Of a stretch of DNA of 64,000 bases, positions 51,357 through 61,591 are shown piece by piece; positions within the stretch are counted from its first letter, which is position 1; each line of letters starts with the position of its first letter. This stretch comes from an uncultured Prevotella sp. GTDB lineage: Bacteria; Bacteroidota; Bacteroidia; Bacteroidales; Bacteroidaceae. The notes beneath the pieces were generated by a model, which worked only from the letters and a program-made list of their open reading frames with translations, had not been told where the DNA came from and searched no databases. The DNA lies in assembly GCF_937863835.1 (NCBI RefSeq), contig NZ_CALMHT010000073.1:1-64000 (forward strand), read 5' to 3'. The position numbers were made by a program, and so were the translations under genes.

Positions 51357-51388
51357 CAAAGATAGTTATTATAATCGAAAAACGCAAC
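51357..51388 (-). promoter_or_regulatory. promoter of the GH25-zinc-ribbon pair
   Basis: Minus-strand -7 TATCTTTG (51357-51364) with GTTG (51385-51388) 20 bases upstream. Confidence 0.6.
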
Positions 51389-51451
51389 TTCAAAGAAGTT
51401 AATTTCTCATACTGAAATAATAATTTAAAATTTTATAATAAATAAATGTCG

Positions 51452-52273
51452 CTATTCTTCTATTTCAGACAAGGAACTGGCAAAATTGTGCACGAAATTA
51501 CTTGTCACCTCCAGCGGATAATATTTCATCAGTCTACTGCAATGTCTGATATGCCACAATGTCGCTTTATTGTTTTTGTTGTGTACGAATATATCATTAC
51601 CTTGTTTGAAGAGCAAATCCCTTGATGTGGTGGAATTGATGTCTTTAAGAGTCAATTTTCCTGCTTTCCTTTCTTCTTTCTGAATGAAGGGGAACTCATT
51701 GTATGAGAAATCAAAAAGCTGAATCATAATACTGCTTTCAAGTGTTATGATGCGCCTCAGCCTTAATTTGTTGATCCAATTGTCAAACTTCACATAATCA
51801 ACTTTATCACCGCTGCGGCGCAAAAAAGTCCCCAGTTGAATAATTTCATCTAGTTTAATGCCTTCTATCAGGATATGCGACGTTATTGATATATATAATC
51901 CTAACAGATAAAGTGTATCTGTATTGGTATCAATACTATGCAGTTCGGCGTCTATGATTCTCTTGAGTCTGCGGTTGAGAAAAAAGTTGGTCAGACGAAT
52001 ATTGTTCTTGTCAAATACATACTCAGTGTCTGGTCTGGAAATGGATTTTCGTCTTATTTCTTTCCATCTTTCTTGAACGTTTTCAGGAAACGAAAAATTA
52101 GGATGCAGTTCATTTCGCAACAGTGAATTGATTACATGATGAGCCACGTTGTGTCTTTCTGCCAGTTGTATAAGTTGTTCCCATTTATATAATGACATCG
52201 GTTCAAGTTGTTCATTCGTTTCAAACACACCTGCACGTAAAGCTCTGAAAAAATTACGTTTAATAATGTTCAT
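51452..52273 (-). CDS. hypothetical protein, possibly a degenerate nucleotidyltransferase-like family member
   Basis: 273 residues, soluble, no signal peptide. The N-terminal LIQLAERHNVAHHVIN and the C-terminal RHCSRLMKYYPLEV segments recall the helical parts of the uncharacterised NTP_transf_5 nucleotidyltransferase family in Bacteroidetes. The catalytic GSxD/DxD core of that fold is not visible, so if related it has lost activity. Many Arg/Lys-rich helices. It is the last gene of the lacI-uxaA-nhaC series, 24 bases after nhaC, which would tie its expression to hexuronate use. No function is proposed. Confidence 0.5.
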   Translation of the reverse strand: MNIIKRNFFRALRAGVFETNEQLEPMSLYKWEQLIQLAERHNVAHHVINSLLRNELHPNFSFPENVQERWKEIRRKSISRPDTEYVFDKNNIRLTNFFLNRRLKRIIDAELHSIDTNTDTLYLLGLYISITSHILIEGIKLDEIIQLGTFLRRSGDKVDYVKFDNWINKLRLRRIITLESSIMIQLFDFSYNEFPFIQKEERKAGKLTLKDINSTTSRDLLFKQGNDIFVHNKNNKATLWHIRHCSRLMKYYPLEVTSNFVHNFASSLSEIEE

Positions 52274-52297
52274 ATCACTAATCTTTTGATAATGTAT

Positions 52298-53578
52298 TTA
52301 TGAGTACCGTCGTGGATACCTTACTAATATTGACAAAATACAAGCTATGCCGATAGCGAGAGGATAATATAGATAAGGCAATATTGATATGGGATTGATG
52401 GAAGCCAGTCCGGCAGCCATCAGTATCTGTGCCCCGTACGGTATGATACCCTGCATACAGCACGACATGGTGTCGAGAATACTGGCACATTTCCTACTGT
52501 CCAGACCGAATTTCTCGGCTATCTGTTTGGAGATACCTCCCACTGTTATGATAGCCACCGTGTTGTTGGCGGTACATATATCACAGATACTGACAAGTGC
52601 TGCGATAGATAGATAGGCTCCGCGTTTACTGCTTACATGCGCCGTCATCTTTTCGATAAGGTAGTTGATGCCTCCGTTCTTTTTGATGATTTCGAGCATT
52701 CCTCCGGCCATCATAGTGATAATGATAAGTTCACCCATACTCAGTATACCGTCGCCCATAGATTTGAACCATCCGAACATGTCATAAGTTCCGTCTATCA
52801 TTCCGATGATGCCTGTGAGAACTATGCCCAGTGTCAGAACTCCCATCACATTGATACCTGCCGCCGCCGTTACGATAACGACAAGATAGGGGATTACTTT
52901 GACATATTCCACCTGTGGAATGTTGGAAGGGGAATGGATGGCACTGCCCATGAAGATATATACAATCAGGATGATGAGAGCTGCCGGCAGTACAATGAAG
53001 GAATTGACTTTAAACTTATCCGATAGTTTGCATCCCTGTGAGGTTGTAGCCACAATCGTGGTATCAGAAATAAATGAAAGGTTATCACCAAAGAAAGCAC
53101 CTCCTACAACGATAGCCGTCATCAGGGGAATATTCGCACCGGTGGAGTGGGCGAGACCTGCGGCTATGGGGGTAAGTGCAACAATTGTCCCCACGCTTGT
53201 CCCGATTGAAAGTGAGATAAAGCAGGCTGCGATAAACAGTCCTGCAAGAAGCATATTACCAGGAAGGAAATTTAGTGTTAAGTTCACTGTCGCATCGATG
53301 CTGCCCATCTCTTTTGCACTATTGGCAAAGGCACCCGCCAAAACGAATATCCAGAGCATCAGCATCAAGTCACCAGAACCGGCGCCCCTGCTGAATATCT
53401 TGATACGGGTATCGACAGGATAGCCATACATCGCAATGATGGCATATATACTGGATAACATAAATGCCACTGTAATCGGTACCTTATAGAAATCGCCGGC
53501 TATGATGGATGTGACCAGATATAGCGCGATAAAGAATACCAGTGGACTTAACGCTAAAAATCCTTTTTTCTTATTCAA
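52298..53578 (-). CDS. NhaC-family Na+/H+ antiporter-like transporter
   Basis: 426 residues with about ten to twelve membrane helices, matching the NhaC family (ion transporter superfamily). Visible signatures are GSGDLMLMLWIF, the SLSIGTSVGTIVALTPIAAGLA segment, and GGAFFGDNLSFISDTTIVATTSQGC, the latter being the ion-site block. Most members exchange Na+ for H+, some malate and lactate. Here it lies 16 bases after uxaA in the hexuronate operon, so an organic-anion exchange role is conceivable (inference). No uronate permease (ExuT) is otherwise seen in this operon. Confidence 0.83.
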   Translation of the reverse strand: MNKKKGFLALSPLVFFIALYLVTSIIAGDFYKVPITVAFMLSSIYAIIAMYGYPVDTRIKIFSRGAGSGDLMLMLWIFVLAGAFANSAKEMGSIDATVNLTLNFLPGNMLLAGLFIAACFISLSIGTSVGTIVALTPIAAGLAHSTGANIPLMTAIVVGGAFFGDNLSFISDTTIVATTSQGCKLSDKFKVNSFIVLPAALIILIVYIFMGSAIHSPSNIPQVEYVKVIPYLVVIVTAAAGINVMGVLTLGIVLTGIIGMIDGTYDMFGWFKSMGDGILSMGELIIITMMAGGMLEIIKKNGGINYLIEKMTAHVSSKRGAYLSIAALVSICDICTANNTVAIITVGGISKQIAEKFGLDSRKCASILDTMSCCMQGIIPYGAQILMAAGLASINPISILPYLYYPLAIGIACILSILVRYPRRYS

Positions 53579-53594
53579 TTTTCCTTATTTATCA

Positions 53595-55091
53595 TTAAAG
53601 AGTGACACCATTCTTGAAAATGGATATTTCACGATAACCGTTCATTTCATTACGTGTCTGTTCTCCACTGGCAATCGCTATGATTTTGTCGATAAATTGT
53701 GGCAGAAGTTCTTTCATCGGGGTTCCTTCGGTCAGAACGCCTGCGTTGAAGTCAATCCAATTAGGTTTGTTGCTTGCAAGATTACTGTTGGTGGATATCT
53801 TCATCGTAGGTACGAATGTTCCGAATGGCGTTCCTCTACCTGTGGTGAACAATACGATATGGCATCCGCTTGACGCGAGGGCAGTAGACGCCACGAGGTC
53901 ATTGCCTGGAGCAGAAAGCAGATTCAGTCCTTTCACCTTCAGCGGTTCAGCATATTCGAGTACGCCTGATACAGGGGCGCGTCCGCATTTCTGTGTGCAT
54001 CCCAGAGCCTTGTCTTCGAGAGTGGATATACCACCGGCTTTGTTGCCCGGAGACGGATTTTCGCCGACCGGTTCACCGTGACTGAGGAAATATTCCTTGA
54101 AGTCGTTGACCATCTTTACGGTTTTGTTGAATAAATCCGTGTTTTCACAGCGGTTCATCAATATGGTTTCGGCACCGAACATTTCAGGCACTTCGGTGAG
54201 GATGGATGTTCCGCCCTGTGCTACAAGATAATCGGAAAATTCACCCACAAGAGGATTGGCAGTGATGCCACTGAATCCGTCGGAACCACCGCATTTCAGA
54301 CCCACACGCAGTTCACTGAGAGGAATATCTGTGCGTTTGTCTTCTTTCATCTTACTGTATAGTTCACTCAGTATTTTCATACCTTCTTCGAATTCATCAC
54401 CTTGTACTTTCTGTGCGACCATAAATTTGATACGGTCGTGGTCGTAATCGCCAAGTAATTTCTCGAAGGCTTCAGGTTGATTGTTTTCACAACCCAGTCC
54501 TACAACCAATACGGCGCCAGCATTAGGATGTAGAACGATATCGCGGAGTACCTTGCGGGTATTCTCGTGGTCTTCGCTCAACTGCGAGCAACCGTAGTTG
54601 TGATGCCATGAATGTATGTTGTCAATACCGTCACACTTTGTCTCGTTGCGCATGGCTTCTGCCAGACGGTCGGAAAGACCGTTCACGCAACCTACTGTCG
54701 GTACTATCCATAGTTCGTTGCGCACACCTACATCACCATTCTTACGCTCATAACCTTTAAAGGTTTTATTTTCCTTCTTTATGTTAAGGTCCTCGTTTAC
54801 AGGCGAATAAGTGTATGATAGTGTACCAGCCAGATTCGTCTTGAGATTATTCTCGTTGACCCATTGACCGGCTTTCAAGTCCTCGCGCGAATGACCGATA
54901 GGATAACCATATTTGATGATATCGGTTCCTTTCGGGGCATCTGTGATAAGCATCTTATGTCCTGCTGGAATATCCTGTAAAACTTCGATTTTCTTATTGT
55001 CTATCTCTATAGACTCTCCTTTTTTCAAGGGGTTAAGACAAACAACCACTGTATCGGCAGGGTTGATCTTAATAAAATTTGATTTGTTCAT
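53595..55091 (-). CDS. uxaA: altronate dehydratase
   Basis: UxaA removes water from D-altronate to give 2-keto-3-deoxygluconate, the galacturonate branch. At 498 residues it has the size of the E. coli enzyme. It combines an N-terminal SAF domain (about 8-95, DVVV/GHKMLITDAPKG) with the large D-galactarate/altronate dehydratase domain, with GDVGVRNELWIVPTVGC, HSWHHNYGCSQLSEDHENT and GLKCGGSDGFSG, whose histidines and cysteines bind the catalytic iron or manganese. It lies 41 bases after the LacI-type gene. No uxaB gene is visible in this window. Confidence 0.94.
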   Translation of the reverse strand: MNKSNFIKINPADTVVVCLNPLKKGESIEIDNKKIEVLQDIPAGHKMLITDAPKGTDIIKYGYPIGHSREDLKAGQWVNENNLKTNLAGTLSYTYSPVNEDLNIKKENKTFKGYERKNGDVGVRNELWIVPTVGCVNGLSDRLAEAMRNETKCDGIDNIHSWHHNYGCSQLSEDHENTRKVLRDIVLHPNAGAVLVVGLGCENNQPEAFEKLLGDYDHDRIKFMVAQKVQGDEFEEGMKILSELYSKMKEDKRTDIPLSELRVGLKCGGSDGFSGITANPLVGEFSDYLVAQGGTSILTEVPEMFGAETILMNRCENTDLFNKTVKMVNDFKEYFLSHGEPVGENPSPGNKAGGISTLEDKALGCTQKCGRAPVSGVLEYAEPLKVKGLNLLSAPGNDLVASTALASSGCHIVLFTTGRGTPFGTFVPTMKISTNSNLASNKPNWIDFNAGVLTEGTPMKELLPQFIDKIIAIASGEQTRNEMNGYREISIFKNGVTL

Positions 55092-55132
55092 ACTTTGATT
55101 AGTTATTTATAATTTGTTTAATACATTCTATT

Positions 55133-56197
55133 TTATAATTGCGTTCTTCTGTAGAAGTCTACATTCTCTTTGAGCAGAATCTCTATAGGCATATAGTTGA
55201 CCGGGTTCACCTCCTTGTGCAATACGATTGCCTCGAAAAGTGATTCAACACATGAATAACCTTGCATATATGCATGCTGGGCAATCAGAAAAGAGATAGA
55301 TCCCTGGCGCAGACATTCTGCATTTTTGGCCACCATGTCATACCCCATAATCTGAACATCGCGCCTGTTGGTGCGCAGAAGGAATTCTCCTACCAGATGT
55401 GCTTTGGAAGACAGTGTTATGCAATGGTGCACAGTAGGATTATCATCGAAGAATTTAGATAGGATCGTGTCATACTTCGCCTTCGTCTCTTCGGCCGGCA
55501 GATCCACTTCGAGAATCTTGATGTTAGGGAAGTGGTCGTGCATATAATGACGGAATCCCACTTCACGGTTTTCCTGTTGTTTGCTCTCCACAACACCATT
55601 GTTGGTCTGGCGCATGATCATAATCTCTTTTTCGTTGCTGGCGATCATCATCAACATCTTGGCTGCGAAATATCCACTTTGGAATGAATCCTGTCCATAG
55701 AAAGACAATGGCTTCAGGTCGGGCATATAAGAGTCTAATAAAACAAAAGGTGTACTGCGGTTATGCAGTATGTCGGTGAACTGGCGGGTCACTTCCAGTG
55801 TACTGGGTACGATGATAACACCATCTGGATTGGCTTCAAGACAGTCATTTACCGTCTTGTTGAATGTTTCGACATGAAACCTCTTGTAATATTTGATTTT
55901 CACCTCAATATTAAAGTCACGTCGGGCTTCGCACGCTTTCAAGGCACCTTCCTCTATTTCCTCCCAGTATGCTTCCGATTCATGTTTAGGAATAATCAAC
56001 CAGAACACATACGATTTGTTGTATGCTAGAGCACTGGCATATACATTCGGTTGGTAATTGATCTCTTCAAGTACCTTTTCCACTTTTTCACGAGCCGTCT
56101 TGGATACATTCGGGCGGTTATGTAAAATTCTGTCAACTGTTCCAACTGATACACCAGACTTTTCTGCTATATCTTTTATTCTTATTTTTCCAGCCAT
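55133..56197 (-). CDS. LacI-family transcriptional regulator
   Basis: 354 residues: an N-terminal LacI helix-turn-helix (RIKDIAEKSGVSVGTVDRILH, residues about 5-24) with the hinge helix (NYQPNVYASALA), then a periplasmic-binding-like ligand domain. In place of the usual sugar-binding motifs the domain shows LIIPKHESEAYW and VDLPAEETKAKYD. It heads the uxaA operon and is divergent from kdgK, so hexuronate or KDG is the probable signal (inference). Two TTGTG-type inverted repeats at 56257-56272 and 56340-56353 in the 203-base gap are candidate operators. Confidence 0.87.
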   Translation of the reverse strand: MAGKIRIKDIAEKSGVSVGTVDRILHNRPNVSKTAREKVEKVLEEINYQPNVYASALAYNKSYVFWLIIPKHESEAYWEEIEEGALKACEARRDFNIEVKIKYYKRFHVETFNKTVNDCLEANPDGVIIVPSTLEVTRQFTDILHNRSTPFVLLDSYMPDLKPLSFYGQDSFQSGYFAAKMLMMIASNEKEIMIMRQTNNGVVESKQQENREVGFRHYMHDHFPNIKILEVDLPAEETKAKYDTILSKFFDDNPTVHHCITLSSKAHLVGEFLLRTNRRDVQIMGYDMVAKNAECLRQGSISFLIAQHAYMQGYSCVESLFEAIVLHKEVNPVNYMPIEILLKENVDFYRRTQL

Positions 56198-56256
56198 CGT
56201 AATACTTGTTGGTTATATTTTTATTTTCGGCTGTAAATTTAGCAATAAAATATGAA

Positions 56257-56272
56257 TTGTGCGAGCACACAA
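56257..56272. promoter_or_regulatory. candidate LacI-type operator 1
   Basis: A 16-base imperfect inverted repeat with arms TTGTG/CACAA, about 60 bases upstream of the lacI start codon and over the expected -33 region of its promoter (weak -7-like TAAATTTA at 56234-56241 on the minus strand). Confidence 0.4.
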
Positions 56273-56310
56273 CAAAAAAAATAGATAAATACTTATTTTT
56301 TCTTTATTTT

Positions 56311-56343
56311 TTTGCTAACTTTGCAAAAGAAGTACTATCTTTG
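56311..56343 (+). promoter_or_regulatory. promoter of kdgK-kdgA
   Basis: -33 TTTG (56311-56314), 21 bases, -7 TATCTTTG (56336-56343). A second -7-like box, TAACTTTG, lies at 56316-56323. Confidence 0.65.
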
Positions 56344-56353
56344 TGCACGCAAA
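56340..56353. promoter_or_regulatory. candidate LacI-type operator 2
   Basis: Pseudo-palindrome TTTGTGCACGCAAA with GTGCAC at its centre, overlapping the -7 box end and the likely start point of kdgK. It is similar to operator 1 in its TTGTG half-site. Confidence 0.4.
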
Positions 56354-56400
56354 CAGAATAATTAATAAATAAAAACAACTACAATTAAAACATTTAGAAA

Positions 56401-57426
56401 ATGGCTAAAGTCGTAACATTGGGTGAAATCATGCTCCGTCTTTCTTCTCCAGGACAGAAGAGATTCGTTCAGAGCGAGTTTTTTGACGTTGTCTATGGTG
56501 GTGGTGAAGCTAACGTTGCTGTTAGTTGTGCCAATTATGGACATGAAGCATATTTCGTAAGCAAGTTGCCAAAACATGAAATTGGACAATGCGCTGTTAA
56601 TGCGCTTCGCAAATTTGGTGTTAACACGGAGTTCATAGCCCGTGGTGGTAACCGTGTTGGTATCTACTATCTCGAATCAGGTGCTTCTATGCGCCCTTCA
56701 AAGGTTATCTACGACCGCGCCGGAAGTTCTATAGCTGAAGCAGATCCTGAAGATTTTGATTTTGACAAGATCATGGAAGGTGCACAGTGGTTCCACTGGA
56801 GCGGCATCACCCCAGCTATCAGTGACAAGGCCGCCCTGCTTACCAAGTTGGCTTGTGAGGCCGCCCATCGTCATGGCGTTACCGTTTCGTGCGACCTTAA
56901 CTTCCGTAAAAAGTTATGGACTTCAGAGAAAGCCCAGAGTATCATGCGTCCTCTTATGCAGTATGTCGATGTATGTATCGGCAACGAAGAAGATGCGCAG
57001 TTGTGCTTAGGTTTCAAGCCAGATGCAGACGTTGAAGGCGGAAAGACGGATGCCGAAGGATATAAGGGTATATTCCAGGGTATGATGAAGGAGTTCCACT
57101 TCAAATATGTCATCTCTACATTACGTGAGAGTTTTAGTGCCAGTCACAACGGTTGGAAGGCTCTTATATATAATGGTAAGGAATTCTATCAGTCAAAACG
57201 TTATGATATCATGCCGATTATCGATCGTGTAGGCGGTGGCGATTCTTTCTCAGGTGGTATCATCCACGGACTTCTTACTTATCCTGACAATCAGGGGGCA
57301 GCTCTTGAATTTGCTGTTGCAGCTTCTGCTTTAAAGCATACGATACCTGGCGATTTCAATATGGTAAGTCGTGAGGAAGTAGAGAATCTTGCTGGTGGTG
57401 ACGCTTCAGGTCGTGTACAAAGATAA
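56401..57426 (+). CDS. kdgK: 2-dehydro-3-deoxygluconokinase
   Basis: A 341-residue PfkB/ribokinase-family sugar kinase. The N-terminal [12 protein letters not shown] and [15 protein letters not shown] blocks and the C-terminal [17 protein letters not shown], with the catalytic aspartate, are as in KDG kinases. It phosphorylates 2-keto-3-deoxygluconate to KDPG. kdgA follows after 26 bases, giving the last two steps of hexuronate breakdown. The ATG lies 57 bases beyond the -7 box. Confidence 0.94.
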   Translation: MAKVVTLGEIMLRLSSPGQKRFVQSEFFDVVYGGGEANVAVSCANYGHEAYFVSKLPKHEIGQCAVNALRKFGVNTEFIARGGNRVGIYYLESGASMRPSKVIYDRAGSSIAEADPEDFDFDKIMEGAQWFHWSGITPAISDKAALLTKLACEAAHRHGVTVSCDLNFRKKLWTSEKAQSIMRPLMQYVDVCIGNEEDAQLCLGFKPDADVEGGKTDAEGYKGIFQGMMKEFHFKYVISTLRESFSASHNGWKALIYNGKEFYQSKRYDIMPIIDRVGGGDSFSGGIIHGLLTYPDNQGAALEFAVAASALKHTIPGDFNMVSREEVENLAGGDASGRVQR

Positions 57427-57452
57427 TAAAGAACAATAAGACATTTAATATA

Positions 57453-58124
57453 ATGGCAAAGTTTAATAAAATGCAGGTTATGTCTGCAATGAAGACAACA
57501 GGTATGGTTCCTGTTTTCTACAACAGTGATGTTGAGATCGTGAAGAATGTTGTCAAGGCATGTTACGACGGTGGTGTTCGTGCATTCGAGTTTACCAACC
57601 GTGGCGATTTCGCACATGAAGTATTTGCAGAAGTCAACAAGTGGGTTCTCAAAAATTGTCCTGAGATGATTATGGGTGTCGGTACGGTCGTTGACCCTGC
57701 CACAGCTGCCCTGTATATTCAGGAAGGTGCCAACTTCATTGTTGGTCCACTTTACAACCCTGAGGTCTGTGCTGTATGCAACCGTCGTCTTATACCTTAC
57801 TCACCTGGTTGCGGTAGTGTAAGCGAGATCGGTTTTGCCCAAGAGCACGGTTGTGATATTACAAAGGTTTTCCCGGCTGGCAATGTAGGTGGCCCTTCAT
57901 TTGTGAAGAATGTTTTGGCTCCTATGCCATGGTCTAACATTATGGTTACAGGTGGCGTTTCTCCTGATGAAGAGAATCTGACCAACTGGATCAAGGCTGG
58001 TGTTCTATGTGTCGGAATGGGTAGTAAACTGTTTCCGAAAGACGTCATCGCCGCTAAAAACTGGAAAGCCATTTCTGATAAATGTGTAGAGGCTTTGGGA
58101 TACATTGCTAAGGCTCGCGCATAA
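57453..58124 (+). CDS. kdgA: 2-keto-3-deoxy-6-phosphogluconate aldolase
   Basis: A 223-residue KDPG/KHG aldolase, splitting KDPG into pyruvate and glyceraldehyde-3-phosphate. The TIM barrel shows the conserved glutamate in [21 protein letters not shown], the Schiff-base lysine in [13 protein letters not shown], and the phosphate loop [12 protein letters not shown]. The last 20 bases overlap the start region of the sensor-kinase gene. Confidence 0.94.
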   Translation: MAKFNKMQVMSAMKTTGMVPVFYNSDVEIVKNVVKACYDGGVRAFEFTNRGDFAHEVFAEVNKWVLKNCPEMIMGVGTVVDPATAALYIQEGANFIVGPLYNPEVCAVCNRRLIPYSPGCGSVSEIGFAQEHGCDITKVFPAGNVGGPSFVKNVLAPMPWSNIMVTGGVSPDEENLTNWIKAGVLCVGMGSKLFPKDVIAAKNWKAISDKCVEALGYIAKARA

Positions 58125-61100
58125 TAACACATTACAAAAGGGTTCGATATGGATCATATCCATATTGGGCCTTTTGTTTCTTTCGGCTTGTTCCTCGTCA
58201 CATTCAGACAGGGTGGATAAGTTGAACAACAAGGCATACGCTCAGCACTATCGCAATCTCGATTCGGCAAGAATCTATGCGGATAGTGCTTTTGCTTTAT
58301 CTGTGGATTATGATGACGGCAAGGCCGAGGCTCTCAATAACCTTGCATTTGTCAACACAATGCGAATGAATTATGATAAGGCGCGTAAACAACTGAGTGA
58401 AGTTTCATCACTTACCGACAATCAGGTGGAACTTCTTATTTCCGATGTTCAGATGATGCGGTTATGTCAACGAATGTCGAAGAATAAGGAGTTTTATGAT
58501 TATCGTGAAAAGGCAAAGCGTCGTCTTCGCCGTATTAACGAAGAGAGAGGCATGTTGTCTGACAGATTGCAGAATCGTATGATATATGCCGAATCCGAGT
58601 TTTATATTGTATCATCCACATATTATTATTATGTAGGATTGGAGCAAAACTCCATCAATGAATTACAGAAGATAGATGCCGACATATTGATGCAGAAAGA
58701 CACTGCGCAATATCTCGATTACTTATATAATGTGGGTGCGGGAGGAATTATCACGGCACCCAATCAGGCCGATGTCAACCAACAGGAGTTTGATTATCTG
58801 ATGCGTTGTCTTCTGCTTTCCACCCAGATTAATTATCAGTTCTGGACGGCAAACAGTCTTCAGTCTTTGTCTGAGCATCTGATGATTTCAAGTTCTCGTA
58901 CCCGATTGATAAGGGATAATCTTCCTGCAATGAAATACCTGAACCTTCAAGCTTGTCCGGACAGTCTGGTTGCAGGCAACCTCTCGGAACGTTCTGTTGA
59001 ACTTTTCAAGAAATTCGGTGATCCATATCAGTTGGCTGGTAGTTATCGTACCCTGGCATCGTGCTATTTTTATCTAGGTGATTATAAGTCTTCCATCTAT
59101 TATTTGGAACTGGCGCTCAATTCGAATCCGGTAATCAACAGGACACCTGATTTGGTGGCAAGTATCAGAGAACAGTTGAGCGTGTCTTTCTCGGCAGTCA
59201 ACAATAAAAGTCTGAGTGATTACAATCGAAATATCTATATTGATCTGCAGGAGATGACCCGACAGGACAGGTATCTGGAATCACGTGCAGAGCAATATGA
59301 TGATACGGCAACTCAACTTAATTGGATGATTGTTGCTGTGGTGGCTATGATTGTCTTGGTTCTTGTTCTGCTATGGCTGTTCAACAGGTTGAGAATCAAT
59401 AGCAACAGTGAAGAACAACTTCGGCAGTTGCTTGAACCTTTACGTGAATGGCAACATGAGAACGAACAGAAACAGAAAGACTTAGAAGAAAAATTTGATG
59501 ATATCAACGAAGCCAAGGAACTGAATGTCATACACATACTGAACAATCGTAAACAGAACCTTGAAAATCGGGCGAAAGTGTCTCTTGTCCTCAGTATAAC
59601 GCCTTTTATCGACCGCATCATTCACGAAGTGAACCGTCTGAATGACAGTAAAGACTCCGATGAAACAAAAAGCGAAAGATATAATTATGTGGCTGAGTTG
59701 ACTGATAAGATCAATGATTACAATACCGTCTTAACGGATTGGATTCAACTGCGTCAGGGGCAACTCAGTCTTCATATCGAAAGTTTTGACCTGAAGTCGT
59801 TGTTCAACACCGTGAGTCATAGCAAGATGTCGTTTAGTCTTAAAGGCATACAACTCATCGTGCATGACACGGAAGACAGAGTAAAGGCCGACAAGATATT
59901 AACCCTGTTCATGATCAACACCCTGGCCGATAATGCGCGTAAGTTTACCCCGAGTGGAGGAAAGATAGAGATTAGTTCACAGTCGTATGATGAATATGTG
60001 GAGATATCCGTCGAAGATACGGGTTGCGGTATAAGTCCGGAGCACCTGAGCGACATTTTCGACCATAAAGTTTACGGCGGTCATGGGTTCGGTCTGATGA
60101 ACTGTAAGGGAATCATTGAGAAATATCGCAAAATCAGTCAGATATTCAATGTCTGTACATTATCTGCAGAGAGTGAAGTAGGCAAGGGCAGTCGTTTCTT
60201 CTTCCGTCTCCCTCACGGAATAATCCGTATGATATCGGCTATTATCATCACTCTGTCCTTTGCTGTCGCGGCCAATGCCAAGACTACAGATAATAATATC
60301 AGGTTGGCATCTCATTATGCCGATTCCGCCTATTATAGTAATGTGTCTGGCAAGTATCAACGTACGCTGATGTTTGCCGACTCGTGCAGGAAATATCTCA
60401 ATGCGCATTATCGGAAGGTGAGCAACAACGGAAAACTGTTGATGAAGAAATATCCAGGTTCCAGTGCTGTACCCGCTGAGATGCAGTGGTACAGGGATTC
60501 CATATCGATATCATACGATATTATCATAGATATCAGAAATGAAAGTGCAGTCGCTGCATTGGCTCTTCATCAGTGGGATTTGTATAAATACAACAACAGC
60601 ATATATACCCAGTTGTTCAAGGAAACGAGTGCGGATGCCAAACTCGGTCCGTATTGTGTGGCGATGCAAAAGTCGGAAAGTAACAAGACCGTAGCCGTCG
60701 TTCTTCTGATACTTCTTCTTATCAGTATCATACCGGCATACTATTTTCTCTACTACCGCCATAAGTTATATTATAGATTCTGTGTCGAAAAGATTAAGAG
60801 TATCAATGACATCCTACTCAGTGGCGACAGGGCATCTCTCAAACTGGAGAAGATCAATCTGATATCAACTGAGAATTATCCTACACCCCTGCAGGATATT
60901 GTAAAACAGATACAGGAAGCCTTGGCATTGTCGATTGAAATGGAAGAAAAACAGAATTCGAATATAGAACTGGCCGAAGACGAATGTCGTCGTGCCAAGT
61001 TTGAAGACAACGAACTGCATATCAGTAACAGTGTGCTGGACAACTGTCTGTCAACCCTCAAACATGAGACGATGTATTATCCCAGCAGAATACGTCAGTT

Positions 61101-61584
61101 GGTAGATGCCGAGGAACATCATCTGCAGGCAATCAGTGAAGTCGTGGCTTATTATAAAGAACTTTATACTATTTTAAGTTTACAGGCTATACGTCAAACT
61201 AAAAATGTGCGTTATCAGATAAGACCCGTACGTGTTGGTGAACTCGTCAAGACAGACTCCGACGTCATTGTGATGTGCGATAAGGATATGATGCGATATC
61301 TGTTCGATATTTTAAAGAAGCAAAATGTTAGTAAGGAACTCCCAGTAACAGTCGGCAGGAACGATGCCCTGTATGTGAAAATATCAGTATGCATGAAAGG
61401 GCTGAATCTGACAGATGAAGAGGCCCACAGCCTGTTTACCCCGTCCACGTCACATATTCCGTATATGATATGCAGTCAGATTATACGCGACCATTCCGAA
61501 TATACCAACAAACGAGGTTGTGGCATCTATGCCGAAAAAGTTAACGAAGATACGATAATAAATATAATACTTCCTACAAAATAA
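58105..61584 (+). CDS. double-domain sensor histidine kinase lipoprotein (DUF5112/DUF5113 type)
   Basis: 1159 residues from a TTG codon (58105) that overlaps the kdgA end; no ATG or GTG lies in frame before the lipobox LSAC (C29), so the start is somewhat uncertain. The first half has a TPR-like helical sensor (about 40-400), a membrane helix (407-426), a coiled coil, phospho-acceptor H507 in IIHEVNRL and an HATPase with N610 and EDTGCGIS. A second half begins near M709 with what looks like a signal sequence ([17 protein letters not shown]), an extracytoplasmic domain, a helix (about 862-884) and a kinase-like region with H987 (LKHETMYYP) but a degenerate ATPase. The plan matches Bacteroidales proteins carrying DUF5112 and DUF5113 (recalled, not searched). 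The partner response regulator follows after 7 bases. Confidence 0.78.
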   Translation: MLRLAHNNTLQKGSIWIISILGLLFLSACSSSHSDRVDKLNNKAYAQHYRNLDSARIYADSAFALSVDYDDGKAEALNNLAFVNTMRMNYDKARKQLSEVSSLTDNQVELLISDVQMMRLCQRMSKNKEFYDYREKAKRRLRRINEERGMLSDRLQNRMIYAESEFYIVSSTYYYYVGLEQNSINELQKIDADILMQKDTAQYLDYLYNVGAGGIITAPNQADVNQQEFDYLMRCLLLSTQINYQFWTANSLQSLSEHLMISSSRTRLIRDNLPAMKYLNLQACPDSLVAGNLSERSVELFKKFGDPYQLAGSYRTLASCYFYLGDYKSSIYYLELALNSNPVINRTPDLVASIREQLSVSFSAVNNKSLSDYNRNIYIDLQEMTRQDRYLESRAEQYDDTATQLNWMIVAVVAMIVLVLVLLWLFNRLRINSNSEEQLRQLLEPLREWQHENEQKQKDLEEKFDDINEAKELNVIHILNNRKQNLENRAKVSLVLSITPFIDRIIHEVNRLNDSKDSDETKSERYNYVAELTDKINDYNTVLTDWIQLRQGQLSLHIESFDLKSLFNTVSHSKMSFSLKGIQLIVHDTEDRVKADKILTLFMINTLADNARKFTPSGGKIEISSQSYDEYVEISVEDTGCGISPEHLSDIFDHKVYGGHGFGLMNCKGIIEKYRKISQIFNVCTLSAESEVGKGSRFFFRLPHGIIRMISAIIITLSFAVAANAKTTDNNIRLASHYADSAYYSNVSGKYQRTLMFADSCRKYLNAHYRKVSNNGKLLMKKYPGSSAVPAEMQWYRDSISISYDIIIDIRNESAVAALALHQWDLYKYNNSIYTQLFKETSADAKLGPYCVAMQKSESNKTVAVVLLILLLISIIPAYYFLYYRHKLYYRFCVEKIKSINDILLSGDRASLKLEKINLISTENYPTPLQDIVKQIQEALALSIEMEEKQNSNIELAEDECRRAKFEDNELHISNSVLDNCLSTLKHETMYYPSRIRQLVDAEEHHLQAISEVVAYYKELYTILSLQAIRQTKNVRYQIRPVRVGELVKTDSDVIVMCDKDMMRYLFDILKKQNVSKELPVTVGRNDALYVKISVCMKGLNLTDEEAHSLFTPSTSHIPYMICSQIIRDHSEYTNKRGCGIYAEKVNEDTIINIILPTK

Positions 61585-61591
61585 GAATGAT

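Noticed and set aside
58105..58164. Possibility that the TTG start of the double kinase reflects a sequencing error hiding an ATG
   Set aside because: There is no in-frame ATG or GTG before the lipobox, but the TTG gives a sensible lipoprotein signal and coupling to kdgA, so the sequence was taken as it stands; the start is only moderately certain.
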